Assembly: GCF_001693275.1 (NCBI RefSeq) | Contig: NZ_CP016477.1 | Span: forward strand, 2,604,001-2,668,000 | DNA from: Picosynechococcus sp. PCC 7117 | GTDB lineage: Bacteria; Cyanobacteriota; Cyanobacteriia; Cyanobacteriales; MRBY01 | Length of the DNA stretch: 64,000 bases | Reading direction: 5' to 3' | In this document: piece by piece, positions 27,446 to 36,947 of the stretch | Layout of the letters: every line of letters begins with the position of its first letter | Position numbering within the stretch: position 1 is the first letter of the stretch | Translations under genes and position numbers: made by a program | Notes under the pieces: generated by a model | Databases searched by the model: none | The model's input: the letters and a program-made list of their open reading frames with translations, nothing else | What the model was told of the DNA's origin: nothing

Positions 27446-28587
27446 AGGCGACGGTACCGCATCCCTGGCAGTTGGGTAATGAATCCTTCGAGTTCCCATT
27501 GCAATAGGGTCGCCGAAACCTGATCTGCCCCCATGCCAGACTGGACAACGATCAAATCAAAGGCCGTGGGTTCAGGGGCGATCGCCTGCCAAAGGGGAAG
27601 TAACTCTGGGGAAATTTGCCGAAAATCTGTGCTGGGCTGCGGGGTCGGCTCAACCACTGGCTCTGGGAATGACAAACTAAGCTGGGGAGAAGCTTCATCC
27701 AACTGGGGCAGTCCGCCCAACTCCTCGATCAGTTGTGTCTCCCCTAAAATCATGCCCGCTCCCCGCCGAATCAAGTCCAAACACCCCGTGGCCGCTTGCT
27801 GTTCGGGGGAATTGGGCAGGGCATAAACCTCACGGTTAAAATCCATCGCGTAATGGGCCGTAATGAGGGAACCAGAACGGCTGGGGGCTTCCATGACCAG
27901 GGTCGCCCTGGTCAACCCGGCAATAATCCGGTTTCGGGCGGGAAAATGGCTCCGGTCTGGTCGCGTCCCCGCCGGATATTCACTCAAAATTAAGCCCTGG
28001 GCCAGGATCTCGTTGTATAAATTGCGGTGGCTCGCGGGATAGATTTGATCAATGCCAGTTCCTAGGACGGCAATGGTGCGTCCCCCCGTTTTGAGGCAAG
28101 CACTGTGGGCAACACCATCAACGCCTTGGGCCATACCCGACACAATCGAAAAGCCCACCTGGGCGAGGGCCTGGCTAATGCGCGCTGTCCAACGTTTACC
28201 ATGCTCCGAAGGATGCCTTGTACCCACCATGGCGATCGCCGGAATTTGGCCTTGATTTTCTAACAGCTTGACTTGGCCTTGGTAATAGAGCAACGGTGGC
28301 GGACTGGGAATTTCTAACAATAACTTTGGGTACTCTGGATCCGCTGGCGTCCAAAATTGCGGATTTTTCTCAAGGTGCTCATGGTAAATACGCTCTGGAT
28401 CAAGGGGCGATCGCCCAGCCAAAATCAGGCGAATCAACTTATCCCCTAAACCATCCACTGCCCCCAACTCCTGGCCAGAAGCCTGCCAAGCTCGTTCCAT
28501 GGAGCCGAAACAGTGCCAAATTTTTTTGAGGCGACTTGGGCCGACCCCCTTGATTTGTGACCAGGCCACCCAGTAATGCTGTTCCAT
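27442..28587 (-). CDS. dprA: DNA-processing protein DprA
   Basis: A 381-residue DprA/Smf protein, which loads RecA on incoming single-stranded DNA during natural transformation. Domains: an N-terminal SAM/HhH-like part ([12 protein letters not shown]), then the Rossmann DprA core ([40 protein letters not shown]) and a C-terminal winged-helix-like domain (~315-375). All expected parts are intact, consistent with a transformable cyanobacterium. cinA, often linked to competence, is elsewhere in this window. Confidence 0.95.
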   Translation of the reverse strand: MEQHYWVAWSQIKGVGPSRLKKIWHCFGSMERAWQASGQELGAVDGLGDKLIRLILAGRSPLDPERIYHEHLEKNPQFWTPADPEYPKLLLEIPSPPPLLYYQGQVKLLENQGQIPAIAMVGTRHPSEHGKRWTARISQALAQVGFSIVSGMAQGVDGVAHSACLKTGGRTIAVLGTGIDQIYPASHRNLYNEILAQGLILSEYPAGTRPDRSHFPARNRIIAGLTRATLVMEAPSRSGSLITAHYAMDFNREVYALPNSPEQQAATGCLDLIRRGAGMILGETQLIEELGGLPQLDEASPQLSLSFPEPVVEPTPQPSTDFRQISPELLPLWQAIAPEPTAFDLIVVQSGMGADQVSATLLQWELEGFITQLPGMRYRRL

Positions 28588-28700
28588 CTTGATGACTAAT
28601 TTAATTAAAAAATAAAAATGTATTGAGAAGAAGTTGCAGTAGCTGCTAAAATCACCATTACCTTGGAAAACATAACATCATCTCTCGATTACAACGCTTT

Positions 28701-29792
28701 ATGAAATCCCGTTCCCTGTCCCTCTGCGGACTTTTTCTTGGCTTGGCGATCGCCACCGGTTGTACCCCAGCTACCAATAACAATGGTGCCACCGATACGA
28801 CCACTGATCCTGGTACTCCCTCCAGCGAAGCAACCGGCGAAATTAACCTTTACTCTTCGCGGCACTACGACAGCGACGCAGAATTATACGAAGCATTTTC
28901 CGAAGCTACCGGCATTGAGGTGAATCTCATTGAAGGCAGTGACGACGAACTCCTAGAACGCATCAGAACCGAGGGCGAAAATAGTCCCGCCGATGTCCTG
29001 ATCACAGTAGACGTGGCGAGACTCTGGCGTGCCCAACAGGATGGTTTACTGCAACCCACAGAGTCCGAAGTGCTGACCAGTGCCATTCCCGAAAATCTGC
29101 GCAGTAGCGACAATACCTGGTTTGGTCTGACAAAACGGGCACGGATTATCGTGTACAACACCGAAACCGTTGATCCGGCTGAACTGTCCACCTACGAAGA
29201 CCTTGCTGATCCGAAATGGGAAGGTCGGGTTTGTGTCCGCAGCTCCAGCAACACCTATAACCAGTCCCTCGTGGCTGCGAAAATTGTCGAAAAAGGTGCT
29301 GAAGCCACCGAAGAATGGGTACAAGGTTTAGTGGCGAACTTCGCCCGTGAGCCGGAAGGGAACGATACCGCCCAAATTCAAGCTGTCGCTTCTGGGGTTT
29401 GTGATGTCGCCCTGGTCAATAGCTACTATGTCGCCCGTCTGCGTGCCTCTGAAGATCCCCAAGATCAAGAAATCGTGGCAAATATTGGGGCATTTTTCCC
29501 GAACCAAAACGAAGGCGAAGGTGGCACCCACATCAACATCAGTGGGGCTGGCATTATCGCCAATGCACCGAACGTCGAAGCAGCCCAAGAATTTTTGGAG
29601 TTTATGGTGACCCCAGAAGCCCAGGAAATTTTCGCCAACAATAATAATGAATATCCCGTGGTGGATACCGTTGCCCCCAATGACGTGGTGGCCCAGTTTG
29701 GCGACTGGACAGCTTCGGATCTACCCCTCGAAAGTTTTGGTGAGCAAAATGCCGAAGCCGTCATGTTGATGGATCGCGCTGGTTGGAAATAG
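28701..29792 (+). CDS. futA: Ferric iron-binding protein of the FutA type
   Basis: A 363-residue solute-binding protein for iron ABC import. The signal peptide ends A-I-A-T-G-C, a plausible lipobox, followed by a low-complexity Thr/Asn linker. The mature part starts I-N-L-Y-S-S-R-H-Y, the typical first Tyr/His region of FutA/FbpA proteins. Y-Y-V-A-R-L-R supplies further Tyr ligands. No futB/futC permease or ATPase gene is next to it. I could not identify a clear Fur box before it. A strong hairpin plus T-tract follows the gene. Confidence 0.9.
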   Translation: MKSRSLSLCGLFLGLAIATGCTPATNNNGATDTTTDPGTPSSEATGEINLYSSRHYDSDAELYEAFSEATGIEVNLIEGSDDELLERIRTEGENSPADVLITVDVARLWRAQQDGLLQPTESEVLTSAIPENLRSSDNTWFGLTKRARIIVYNTETVDPAELSTYEDLADPKWEGRVCVRSSSNTYNQSLVAAKIVEKGAEATEEWVQGLVANFAREPEGNDTAQIQAVASGVCDVALVNSYYVARLRASEDPQDQEIVANIGAFFPNQNEGEGGTHINISGAGIIANAPNVEAAQEFLEFMVTPEAQEIFANNNNEYPVVDTVAPNDVVAQFGDWTASDLPLESFGEQNAEAVMLMDRAGWK

Positions 29793-29844
29793 ATCCGGCC
29801 CCCTGCACCATTTGTTTTTCCTCTTATTGATGTACATAGCAATG

Positions 29845-29880
29845 ATCTTCCTTCAAGACCTTTGGGGGAAGATTTTTTTT
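29845..29880 (+). terminator. Intrinsic terminator of futA
   Basis: ATCTTCC and GGAAGAT form a 7-bp stem around a 15-base loop and are followed by a run of eight or more T. Confidence 0.8.
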
Positions 29881-30285
29881 GCAAGAGGCTCCATCGAGGC
29901 CCGTTCATTTCTGTTATTTTTCAGGAGATTGACTTTTTCCCATAACCGCAATGAGGCGAAGATTTGATGGCGATCGCCACCGAAAGGAAACCAAAACCGA
30001 ATCAGTTCCTCAGCAGATTATTCAGGATCACAAACATTAGCTATCCCCGGCGAAAATTGCCCCCAATCTCCAGGGCCGAGCCGCCCAAAAGCCCGCCTTA
30101 TCCCAACGCCAAGCCCGCGCAAGTCTGACAAAAAACACATCGATTTTCCCGTAAAAAAACTTAATAGCATAAACCCGTAAAACCAGTTAACCTACGAAAC
30201 TGAGCAGTCTTTTAATTTTGTTAACTTTCTTTAACAAACCTTTTAATATCTATTCATTTTCAGTAAGAACAAGGGACTTATTTCT
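29881..30285. other. Gene-free stretch upstream of heme oxygenase
   Basis: Nothing with clear homology is seen. A 53-codon frame (29967-30128) beginning at a HIP1 site is Pro/Lys-rich and is not called. The last ~140 bases are very AT-rich and end in AAGGGAC about 10 bases before the heme oxygenase ATG; the promoter of that gene must lie here. Confidence 0.4.
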
Positions 30286-31008
30286 ATGGTCGCTAACCTA
30301 GCAACAATGTTGAGAGAGGGAACGAAAACTTCCCACACGATGGCGGAAAACGTTGGCTTCGTGAAATGCTTCCTGAAGGGAGTCGTGGAGAAAAAATCCT
30401 ACCGGAAGCTTGTGGCAGACCTTTACTATGTTTACTCAGCGATGGAAGAGGAGATGGAGCGCCTCAAGGATCATCCCGTCGTCTCCCAAATTTATTTCCC
30501 TGAGTTAAACCGTAAACAAAGTCTCGAAACGGATCTACGCTATTATTTTGGCCCCAATTGGCAGGCCGAAGCAAAAATTACTCCCGCTGGTCAGGCTTAT
30601 GTGGACCGCATCCATGAAGTGGCCCAGACCGCACCGGAACTCTTAGTCAGCCATTCCTACACCCGCTACCTGGGCGATCTCTCCGGGGGACAAATCCTCA
30701 AGAAAATTGCCCAAAACGCGATGAACCTCGACGGCGAAGGGACGGCCTTCTATGAGTTTGAGAATATCTCTGACGAAAAGGCCTTTAAAGACAAGTACCG
30801 GGCGGCAATGAACAGCTTGGATGTGCCGGAAGAAACGGCAGAGCAAATTGTCCAGGAAGCTAATGATGCCTTTGGCATGAATATGAATATGTTCAAGGAG
30901 CTAGAAGGAAACCTCGTTAAGGCCATTGGTGTAATGCTTTTCAATACCTTGACCCGTCGCCGCACCAAGGGCAGCACCGACGCTGATCTATCCCCGGCGA
31001 GCAACTAA
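30286..31008 (+). CDS. ho1: Heme oxygenase
   Basis: A 240-residue soluble enzyme that opens heme to biliverdin IX-alpha using ferredoxin, supplying phycobilin and phytochrome chromophores. The proximal heme His is in G-T-K-T-S-H-T-M-A-E-N near residue 17. The distal helix glycines are in Y-L-G-D-L-S-G-G-Q-I-L. Length and sequence fit cyanobacterial HO1. It stands alone with its own terminator; no pcyA or hemN is adjacent. Confidence 0.97.
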   Translation: MVANLATMLREGTKTSHTMAENVGFVKCFLKGVVEKKSYRKLVADLYYVYSAMEEEMERLKDHPVVSQIYFPELNRKQSLETDLRYYFGPNWQAEAKITPAGQAYVDRIHEVAQTAPELLVSHSYTRYLGDLSGGQILKKIAQNAMNLDGEGTAFYEFENISDEKAFKDKYRAAMNSLDVPEETAEQIVQEANDAFGMNMNMFKELEGNLVKAIGVMLFNTLTRRRTKGSTDADLSPASN

Positions 31009-31035
31009 CAAGTTTCGTCTAAACCTCAAACAATG

Positions 31036-31073
31036 AATTCCTCAGTCGCGGTTGTGATTGGGGAATTTTTTTT
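31036..31073. terminator. Terminator between heme oxygenase and the SLH-lipoprotein gene
   Basis: AATTCCTC...GGGGAATT with a further pairing inner part (CAGTCGC/GTGATTG with wobbles) is followed by a run of T on the plus strand. It sits between convergent genes. Confidence 0.75.
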
Positions 31074-31075
31074 AG

Positions 31076-32287
31076 CTATGGGTTTTGGGAAGCGGGAGGA
31101 TTGGTCTCTGTATCAGTGGTTTGGTTACTTTGGTTTTGGTTCGAGGTTTGGCGATCGCCACGGGCAGTGGCAGCAGATAGACCCTCGCCTTGGTAGCCGA
31201 AATACCACAGGGCGATCGCCGCTTCCTGTTGAGTGACCGTTTTTTGGGGTTGGAAGAGGGTGGTATAGCCAAATACCCGCCGCACATTGGCTTGGTCACC
31301 GTTTTGAAAGTCCACGTAGAGGGCTTGGAGGGCTCTGGTGTCAATTTTGGCGGCATCCTGAAAGCCCCAGGTTTCGGCGATATTATCGAGGCTGGTTTGG
31401 GGCAGAGCCTGGCGACGGTCGAGGGGCACTTTCCAGGCGATCAGGCTTTCCCGGGTGAGGGGGGCATCGGGGCGAAAGGTGGTAATGGTGTCGTTGGTGA
31501 GGCTTGAGGGAATAATGCCGGCTTCGGCCAAGCCTTGAATGAACGGAAAGTCGGGGTCGTTGGCCGGTACATCGGTGAAGATGGGTTTACTGCTGGCATT
31601 GGCGCGGCGAATTTGTTGGTTTTGGCGATCGCCATAGATCGCGTTGTGGGCCTTGAAGAGCCAGCGGGCAAATTGGCGTCTGGTGATCACCGTATCGGCC
31701 TGAAAATCCGCAGCGGTAAAAACCTGGAGGGCAACGAGATCTTGTACCTGGGTAGGAAGTTCCGCATTTGCGTTATCGGTCGGTACTGGATCGTTAGTCC
31801 CGGTGGTGCTTAAAGTTCGGTAACTGAGGACGAAGGTGGTGCCTACAACGGCTTGGTCAGAGTTATTCGCTGTGGGAGAAGTGGCTTCTGACAAAGACAG
31901 GGTTACTTCTAGGTCGCTGGTGCGGGCGACAATTTCTAAAAGGTTATCCGTCGCGGCAGTGGGGGACGCGACAATTTCCCAGGGAGCTTCGCCAAAGGCT
32001 TTACGGTAAAAGGCTTCGAGGCTCTGGACATTATCGGCGATCGCCCAGACGGTGGTCTTGTCTTCTGCTTGAATGAGGGTTGCTTCGGGATAGAGGGGAA
32101 TTTCTGCCGGAAAATCAGTCGGTAAGGACGAATCTGCTGGGGGGTCGGTTTCAGCGGCCTGTTCCTGTTGTTCTACGAGGCGCGGATCGGGGGCTAGACT
32201 CTCTTCTAAATTGCCCAACTGGGCACAGCCCCCCAAGAGAACCAATAACCCACCCAAAAGTCCAAATTTTTGCCAACTGTACTGCAC
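31076..32287 (-). CDS. Lipoprotein with S-layer-homology-like domains
   Basis: A 403-residue secreted protein. The signal peptide ends in L-V-L-L-G-G-C, a lipobox. Residues ~40-150 are a small alpha/beta domain (P-L-Y-P-E-A-T-L-I). From ~195 on, SLH-like motifs appear (I-T-R-R-Q-F-A-R-W-L-F, F-T-D-V-P-A-N-D-P-D-F-P-F-I-Q-G-L-A-E-A-G-I-I, F-R-P-D-A-P-L-T-R-E-S-L). The tail is Gln/Asn/Thr-rich. SLH modules bind cell-wall polymers, so the protein may link outer membrane and peptidoglycan. GTG start. Exact role unknown. Confidence 0.8.
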   Translation of the reverse strand: MQYSWQKFGLLGGLLVLLGGCAQLGNLEESLAPDPRLVEQQEQAAETDPPADSSLPTDFPAEIPLYPEATLIQAEDKTTVWAIADNVQSLEAFYRKAFGEAPWEIVASPTAATDNLLEIVARTSDLEVTLSLSEATSPTANNSDQAVVGTTFVLSYRTLSTTGTNDPVPTDNANAELPTQVQDLVALQVFTAADFQADTVITRRQFARWLFKAHNAIYGDRQNQQIRRANASSKPIFTDVPANDPDFPFIQGLAEAGIIPSSLTNDTITTFRPDAPLTRESLIAWKVPLDRRQALPQTSLDNIAETWGFQDAAKIDTRALQALYVDFQNGDQANVRRVFGYTTLFQPQKTVTQQEAAIALWYFGYQGEGLSAATARGDRQTSNQNQSNQTTDTETNPPASQNP

Positions 32288-32392
32288 GCCTGGTTTGCCG
32301 CTAAATTCACATCGTTTGTGATCGTAGCGTATTCCCTCGCTCGGTTGGCGATCGCCTTTTTGGAAAATCGAGTTTTAAAATCCCTGAAAAAA

Positions 32393-34366
32393 TTATGCCC
32401 CTTCAGAATCTTTTGCCTCCTTGGGCAGCGGGACAAAAGTAGTGGGTAGCGGCGAGGTTTCAGAGGATGTTGTCGTTGTCTTTTTCTCCTTTAACTCAGC
32501 CAGGAGAGTTTCCACATTTTGCAACACCTCGTTATTGCTGGTGTCTGCATCGTTATCCTGCAACAGGCTTTTCACCTGGGCCAACAGCGTCCCCAGCTTA
32601 CCGTCTTCTAAAAGACCATTGACCAACGACAAACCGCTCGTCGAGAGCAACAATTTATTAATCTCCCCCAGGCCAGCCCCATCGCCATTGGTGCCCGGAA
32701 AGGCAAATACTTTTGCATCGCCCAGGACGCCGGGTTGGGGAGCGAGGGACTTCATAATGTCTGGCAGTTGGTCGGCGAGGGTCGGTAAAAAGAGCTTCAT
32801 CAATTCCGCAGTGCGGTTGGCATTGCTCAGGGCATTTTCTGCTTCGATTAGAGCCTGTTTCCCCTGGGCCTCGGCGAGGGCTTGGTAGCGGTTGGCATCG
32901 GCCAGGGTGCGGATCGATTCGGCCTCTAGTTCCGCCGCTTGACGGGCAATTTCTGCTTGACGTCGCCGCCGGAACACATCAATTTCCACCACGTTTTGGT
33001 CAGCGATGCGTTTTTGATCGGCTTCTTTTTCGGCATCAATAATTGCCAGGCGTTGTTCCCGGTTGGCCTGTTCGACGGCCTTGGAGGTGGCCACAGCTTC
33101 TTCGGCCCGGGTGCGTTCGGCCTCGGCGGCGAGGCGTTCTTTTTCTTTATTGGCAATGGCGATCGCCGCCTGTTGTTGAGCAATTTTTGCTTCTTCTTCC
33201 GCCTCCGCCATGGCAATTTTGAGGGCTTTATTTTGCTGCTCTAGGGAAATATCGGCGGCAATTTGGTTTTGCTGAATTGAGAGTTTCTGTTGAATTTTTT
33301 CCTCTTCGACGGCCTTTTCCTGGAGGATACGATTTCGTTCAATCTTGGCTAGCTCTTGATCCTGGGATGCCTGAATTTCCTGGGCCTGTTGCGCCTTGAG
33401 AAACTCAATTTCCTTCGCCTGATTTAACTTAGCTTCTTCCTTCGCCTTCGCAAGCTTCAGGGATTTTTGTTCGGCGGCCAATTCCTGTTCTTCGATTTCT
33501 ACCTTGGTGTTGAGTTCTAGCTCCCGCTTTTCCTTCAGCACCGTTAACTCAACGTCGAGTTTTTGTTTAATGGATTTTTGGATTGTTTCCGTGCGGAGGC
33601 GGACCCCTTGGGCATCGAAGAAATTATTTTCATCGTAGGTGTCGCTTTCTTCGATTTCAGAAATGGCAATATTGTTGAGGGTCAGCCCTACTTTCTTGAG
33701 ATCCTGCTGAATTAGATTCAAAACCTCGTCAGCAAATCCCAGTTTGTCAGAATCAATTTCGGCAATGCTTTTGCGTTTAGCGGCGGCCCGAATTGCGTCA
33801 TCGGCTCGTTTCTCCAGGGCTTCTTTGATATCTGCTTCGGAAATGCGTCCCTGCTTGGATAACCGGGCGGCGGCGACTAAAACATCTTCTTCATTGGCAT
33901 TGATACAAACGTAAAATGTGACTCGCATATTTGCCCGCAAGTAATCTTGGGTGCGGACAGCGAGGTTTCCAGTACGTTCGACATCGATGGAAATTTCCCG
34001 CAGCGGTACGCGAGTTAACTCGTGGAACCCCGGTAGAACAATGCAGCCCCCGTTGAGAATAACCGTTTTCTTTTTGCGAATGACGCCCCCGGTACGGACA
34101 AAGGCTTCGTTGTTGGGGGTAATGACATAGACCCTGGTGTAGGCCCAAATGCTCATCAAAAAGAGCACAATCAGGGTGACGATAATGCCTGGAAAGATCA
34201 ACGCGCCACTAACGGGGAGTTGGGCGGGGGTCAGGGTGGCCGAGGCCGGGGAGGTGGGATGCGGATCAAGCCGCAGTGCCTGGGTGTCGATTTCGGAATC
34301 GAGTAACTCTACATCCATGGTGCTCAGTTCAGGCAGAGATTGGAGCAGGGTAAACCAAAACTTCAT
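32393..34366 (-). CDS. Flotillin-like SPFH protein
   Basis: A 657-residue protein. A single membrane segment (I-F-P-G-I-I-V-T-L-I-V-L-F-L-M-S, ~55-75) is followed by an SPFH/band-7 domain (Y-V-I-T-P-N-N-E-A-F-V-R-T-G-G ... R-V-T-F-Y-V-C) and then a very long Glu/Lys/Ala/Gln-rich coiled coil (~270-500). The C-terminal ~100 residues are hydrophilic. This is flotillin/YuaF-YqiK architecture, expected to oligomerise in lipid microdomains. The Met at 34366 is used; other Mets follow at residue 17. No NfeD-like partner is adjacent. Confidence 0.88.
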   Translation of the reverse strand: MKFWFTLLQSLPELSTMDVELLDSEIDTQALRLDPHPTSPASATLTPAQLPVSGALIFPGIIVTLIVLFLMSIWAYTRVYVITPNNEAFVRTGGVIRKKKTVILNGGCIVLPGFHELTRVPLREISIDVERTGNLAVRTQDYLRANMRVTFYVCINANEEDVLVAAARLSKQGRISEADIKEALEKRADDAIRAAAKRKSIAEIDSDKLGFADEVLNLIQQDLKKVGLTLNNIAISEIEESDTYDENNFFDAQGVRLRTETIQKSIKQKLDVELTVLKEKRELELNTKVEIEEQELAAEQKSLKLAKAKEEAKLNQAKEIEFLKAQQAQEIQASQDQELAKIERNRILQEKAVEEEKIQQKLSIQQNQIAADISLEQQNKALKIAMAEAEEEAKIAQQQAAIAIANKEKERLAAEAERTRAEEAVATSKAVEQANREQRLAIIDAEKEADQKRIADQNVVEIDVFRRRRQAEIARQAAELEAESIRTLADANRYQALAEAQGKQALIEAENALSNANRTAELMKLFLPTLADQLPDIMKSLAPQPGVLGDAKVFAFPGTNGDGAGLGEINKLLLSTSGLSLVNGLLEDGKLGTLLAQVKSLLQDNDADTSNNEVLQNVETLLAELKEKKTTTTSSETSPLPTTFVPLPKEAKDSEGA

Positions 34367-34597
34367 GGGGCACGCATCCTTTGGTAACGGGCATTCTGTT
34401 TTTATTTTGCCCGTGTCCCCTGGGAATCAAGCGATTCACGCAACAATATTTACATCTGTCCGATGAATGGGCTTTTTGCGATCGCCAGTTCCAAAAAAAC
34501 AGTGCGGTAGGGAGCCCATGGCTATGTACAATGGAAAAACTGTTTGCTCTCCAGAGAGCTTTAGAGATATTTGTACGAGAGAGGACAAGAAAGGTTT

Positions 34598-34807
34598 ATG
34601 AACGTTGGCGATCGCATCCGTGTTACGGCATCTGTCATTGTGTACAACCACCCCCAAAACCGGAAAAAAGCCTTTGATCTAAAAGGTATGGAAGGGACCA
34701 TCGAAACGATTATCGGCCGCCCGATCACCGCAACGTTACCAATCAAAGTCCGGTTCGACCCGAAATATGCGGCCCACCTCCGGGAAGAGGAAATCGAAGT
34801 CATCTAA
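34598..34807 (+). CDS. ftrV: Ferredoxin-thioredoxin reductase variable subunit
   Basis: A 69-residue SH3-like subunit that pairs with the catalytic FeS subunit FtrC to pass electrons from ferredoxin to thioredoxin. The family start M-N-V-G-D-R-I-R-V-T-A-S-V-I-V-Y-N-H-P and the end F-D-P-K-Y-A-A-H-L-R-E-E-E-I are clear. I start at ATG 34598, preceded by AAGAAAGG, rather than at an upstream in-frame ATG. The subunit protects and shapes the catalytic chain and has no redox Cys itself. ftrC is not in the window. Confidence 0.93.
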   Translation: MNVGDRIRVTASVIVYNHPQNRKKAFDLKGMEGTIETIIGRPITATLPIKVRFDPKYAAHLREEEIEVI

Positions 34808-34854
34808 AACTCAGTCAGGGGCGATCGCCATGACGAGCAACTATCATTATCCAA

Positions 34855-34885
34855 AAACATCAAGAAGATTCTTGGTGTTTTTTTC
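34855..34885 (+). terminator. Intrinsic terminator of ftrV
   Basis: AAACATCAAGAA pairs with TTCTTGGTGTTT (one wobble) across a 3-base loop, followed by T residues. On the minus strand it could also serve the glycosyltransferase gene that ends at 34899. Confidence 0.78.
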
Positions 34886-34898
34886 TTTAAACCAAATC

Positions 34899-36821
34899 CT
34901 AAAACTGCTTAATACCATTTAGATCATAGGCATTTTTAATTTTTCCAATTTCTGTGCTAAGTCTGCCTATATGTCTACATACAATAGCATCGAAAAAAGC
35001 CGCAAAGTAACCGTGTTCAACAAATCGTTCACCATACTCTAGCTCAAAGTTTCCTGGCTGTTCTATAAACTTTCCAATGTGCTGTAAAACTTTTGTTTTC
35101 ATCATGAAAGGCCGAAAAGAAAAGTGAGGCCAAAAGCAGTTAGTTAGTGAACCTTTAGGATATTTTTGTAAAAAATAATTGACATTTATTGAGTTTCTGC
35201 CGCCAGGAACATATTCATGGATAATATGCCTGATTGGTTCTTTGTTTAAGATTCCTCCTACAATATGTTGTTCATTTAGTAATTCCGTATAGTTTCGATT
35301 AAACATGACTTGGGCAAGATTCTCTTGGCTTTCTAAGATTGAAATCGCTTTTTCTATATAAGGCATGGATACTATAAATTCCCAGTCATCTTCGAGGTGT
35401 AACCAATAGTTACTATCTATCAAGTCAAATAAAAGATTCATACTTTGGGCATGACCTTTTTGCTTTTCGTCCTTGAAGATAAATTCAAAAAAAGGATATA
35501 GCTTTTGCATTTCGTTTCTATTTTCAGGAGATGAATTATCATCAATGCATATGAATTTATTGATTTTATATAAATCTTGACAGCAGTTTAGAAACGAATT
35601 TATTGTTCTTTTAAATAAATCAAGTCTTTTACATGAAGTAACAGTCAAAGTTACTGTACTTGATTTATTAAATCGAATTGCTTGACTAAGACTATTAAGT
35701 AGAAGTGATTCAATAATATCTTCGGGATATTTTGTTTTGATTTCTGCAATAACATCAACACAAAATGAGGCATTTTTTTCAACTCGTTGCCTATCTTTTT
35801 CTGGCAATAAATCCCCCAGTAAAAGTTTCTGACAAAGATTAAATGATTGTTTTTTATCACCAGTCCAAAATGCAGCAATGGCCGCTTCATCCATTGCTCT
35901 ATAACGATAAGCCGAGTTTTCGAGAAACAAAGTATCATTTGGTTTCTTGATTTTTAGCGCTTGTTGAGCAAAGATATTTGCGAGGTGATATTTTTGTTTT
36001 TCTCGATAAAATCGAGCTAACTCTACTAATGGTTCTGCGCGACTGGGTCTAAACTGATAAGCAGCTAAATAAGCATTACATATTTTCTCTTCTGGCTCAT
36101 CTAGGCGCTCATTTAATTTTGCAATTTGATATAGCGAATACCAGATTTCTTCGTTCCATCCGCCAATTTCTATACGTTTTCTGTATGTTTCTCTAGATTT
36201 TAATAAATTATTATTGTCTCTATAACTTTGAGCCAGATAAAATAAACTCCTCGAATTATTAGGATTTTGTTTTAGATCTTCGAGCAATAAGTCAATATCT
36301 CTCTGGAATTTTCCAGCCCGGTTAAAACCTGATGCATGATCGATAAACCACAATTCCTTTAGTTGTTTTGGCAGACACGATATTGACAAATATTCATGGG
36401 TTACACCTATATATTGAGCTTCTAAATTGGCTTGTATTAGTCTTGTATTGTAATACCATAGTTGGTTTCTTTGTTGGATACTGTAAGCTGGCTCGCAGAG
36501 TCTAGACTTAAAATTTATATCGTCAACAACCAGCTCCATATCTGCATCAGCAAATAAAATATAATCTTGAATAACGTGAGAGTTTTTTGCCTTTTTTAGT
36601 GCTTCATTTCGTGCCTGTTCCCAATTAATAAAGGGGAATTCATGTATTGTTCCAGGTATTTTGTTACTGTTGAAAATATTTTGGATTTTTTGTATTGTAT
36701 CGTCGGTCGATCCTGTATCACAGATAACATATGAGTCAATCCAAGATAACATTGAATTTAAGCAGCGTTCAATGTTTTCTGATTCATTTTTAACGATCAT
36801 ATTTAAACATATTGTCGCCAT
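34899..36821 (-). CDS. Two-domain family 2 glycosyltransferase with TPR-like middle
   Basis: A 640-residue protein. Residues 1-110 are a GT-A domain (C-L-N-M-I-V-K-N-E-S-E-N-I, D-T-G-S-T-D-D-T, L-F-A-D-A-D-M-E-L with the D-x-D-type metal site). Residues ~170-360 are helical repeats of TPR style (S-L-F-Y-L-A-Q-S-Y-R, P-L-V-E-L-A-R-F-Y-R). Residues ~390-600 are a second GT-A-like domain (T-V-T-S-C-K-R-L-D-L-F, C-I-D-D-N-S-S, W-L-H-L-E-D-D-W-E-F). Two active sites may add two sugars. TPR-linked GT2 enzymes often act on proteins. It lies 126 bases downstream of the collagen-like gene, same strand, in AT-rich DNA without HIP1 sites. The acceptor is inferred, not shown. Confidence 0.85.
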   Translation of the reverse strand: MATICLNMIVKNESENIERCLNSMLSWIDSYVICDTGSTDDTIQKIQNIFNSNKIPGTIHEFPFINWEQARNEALKKAKNSHVIQDYILFADADMELVVDDINFKSRLCEPAYSIQQRNQLWYYNTRLIQANLEAQYIGVTHEYLSISCLPKQLKELWFIDHASGFNRAGKFQRDIDLLLEDLKQNPNNSRSLFYLAQSYRDNNNLLKSRETYRKRIEIGGWNEEIWYSLYQIAKLNERLDEPEEKICNAYLAAYQFRPSRAEPLVELARFYREKQKYHLANIFAQQALKIKKPNDTLFLENSAYRYRAMDEAAIAAFWTGDKKQSFNLCQKLLLGDLLPEKDRQRVEKNASFCVDVIAEIKTKYPEDIIESLLLNSLSQAIRFNKSSTVTLTVTSCKRLDLFKRTINSFLNCCQDLYKINKFICIDDNSSPENRNEMQKLYPFFEFIFKDEKQKGHAQSMNLLFDLIDSNYWLHLEDDWEFIVSMPYIEKAISILESQENLAQVMFNRNYTELLNEQHIVGGILNKEPIRHIIHEYVPGGRNSINVNYFLQKYPKGSLTNCFWPHFSFRPFMMKTKVLQHIGKFIEQPGNFELEYGERFVEHGYFAAFFDAIVCRHIGRLSTEIGKIKNAYDLNGIKQF

Positions 36822-36892
36822 CAGAAGCTCCTCAGAATACTTTTAGATATTTCTATATATTATTTCAAAGCTACCATTTGTCAATTATCAAA

Positions 36893-36922
36893 TAAAAAAG
36901 CCTGTCCTTCAAAGACAGACTT
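36893..36922 (-). terminator. Intrinsic terminator of the collagen-like gene
   Basis: Read on the minus strand, AAGTCTGTC-TTTGAAG-GACAGGCTT is a 9-bp stem (one G-T) followed by TTTTTATTTG. It separates the surface-protein gene from the glycosyltransferase gene. Confidence 0.82.
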
Positions 36923-36947
36923 GCTGAGTTCGTAAAAATTTAGACTT

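Noticed and set aside
29967-30128. A 53-codon frame starting at a HIP1 site before heme oxygenase
   Set aside because: Pro/Lys-rich, no ribosome site, no recognisable features; probably chance.
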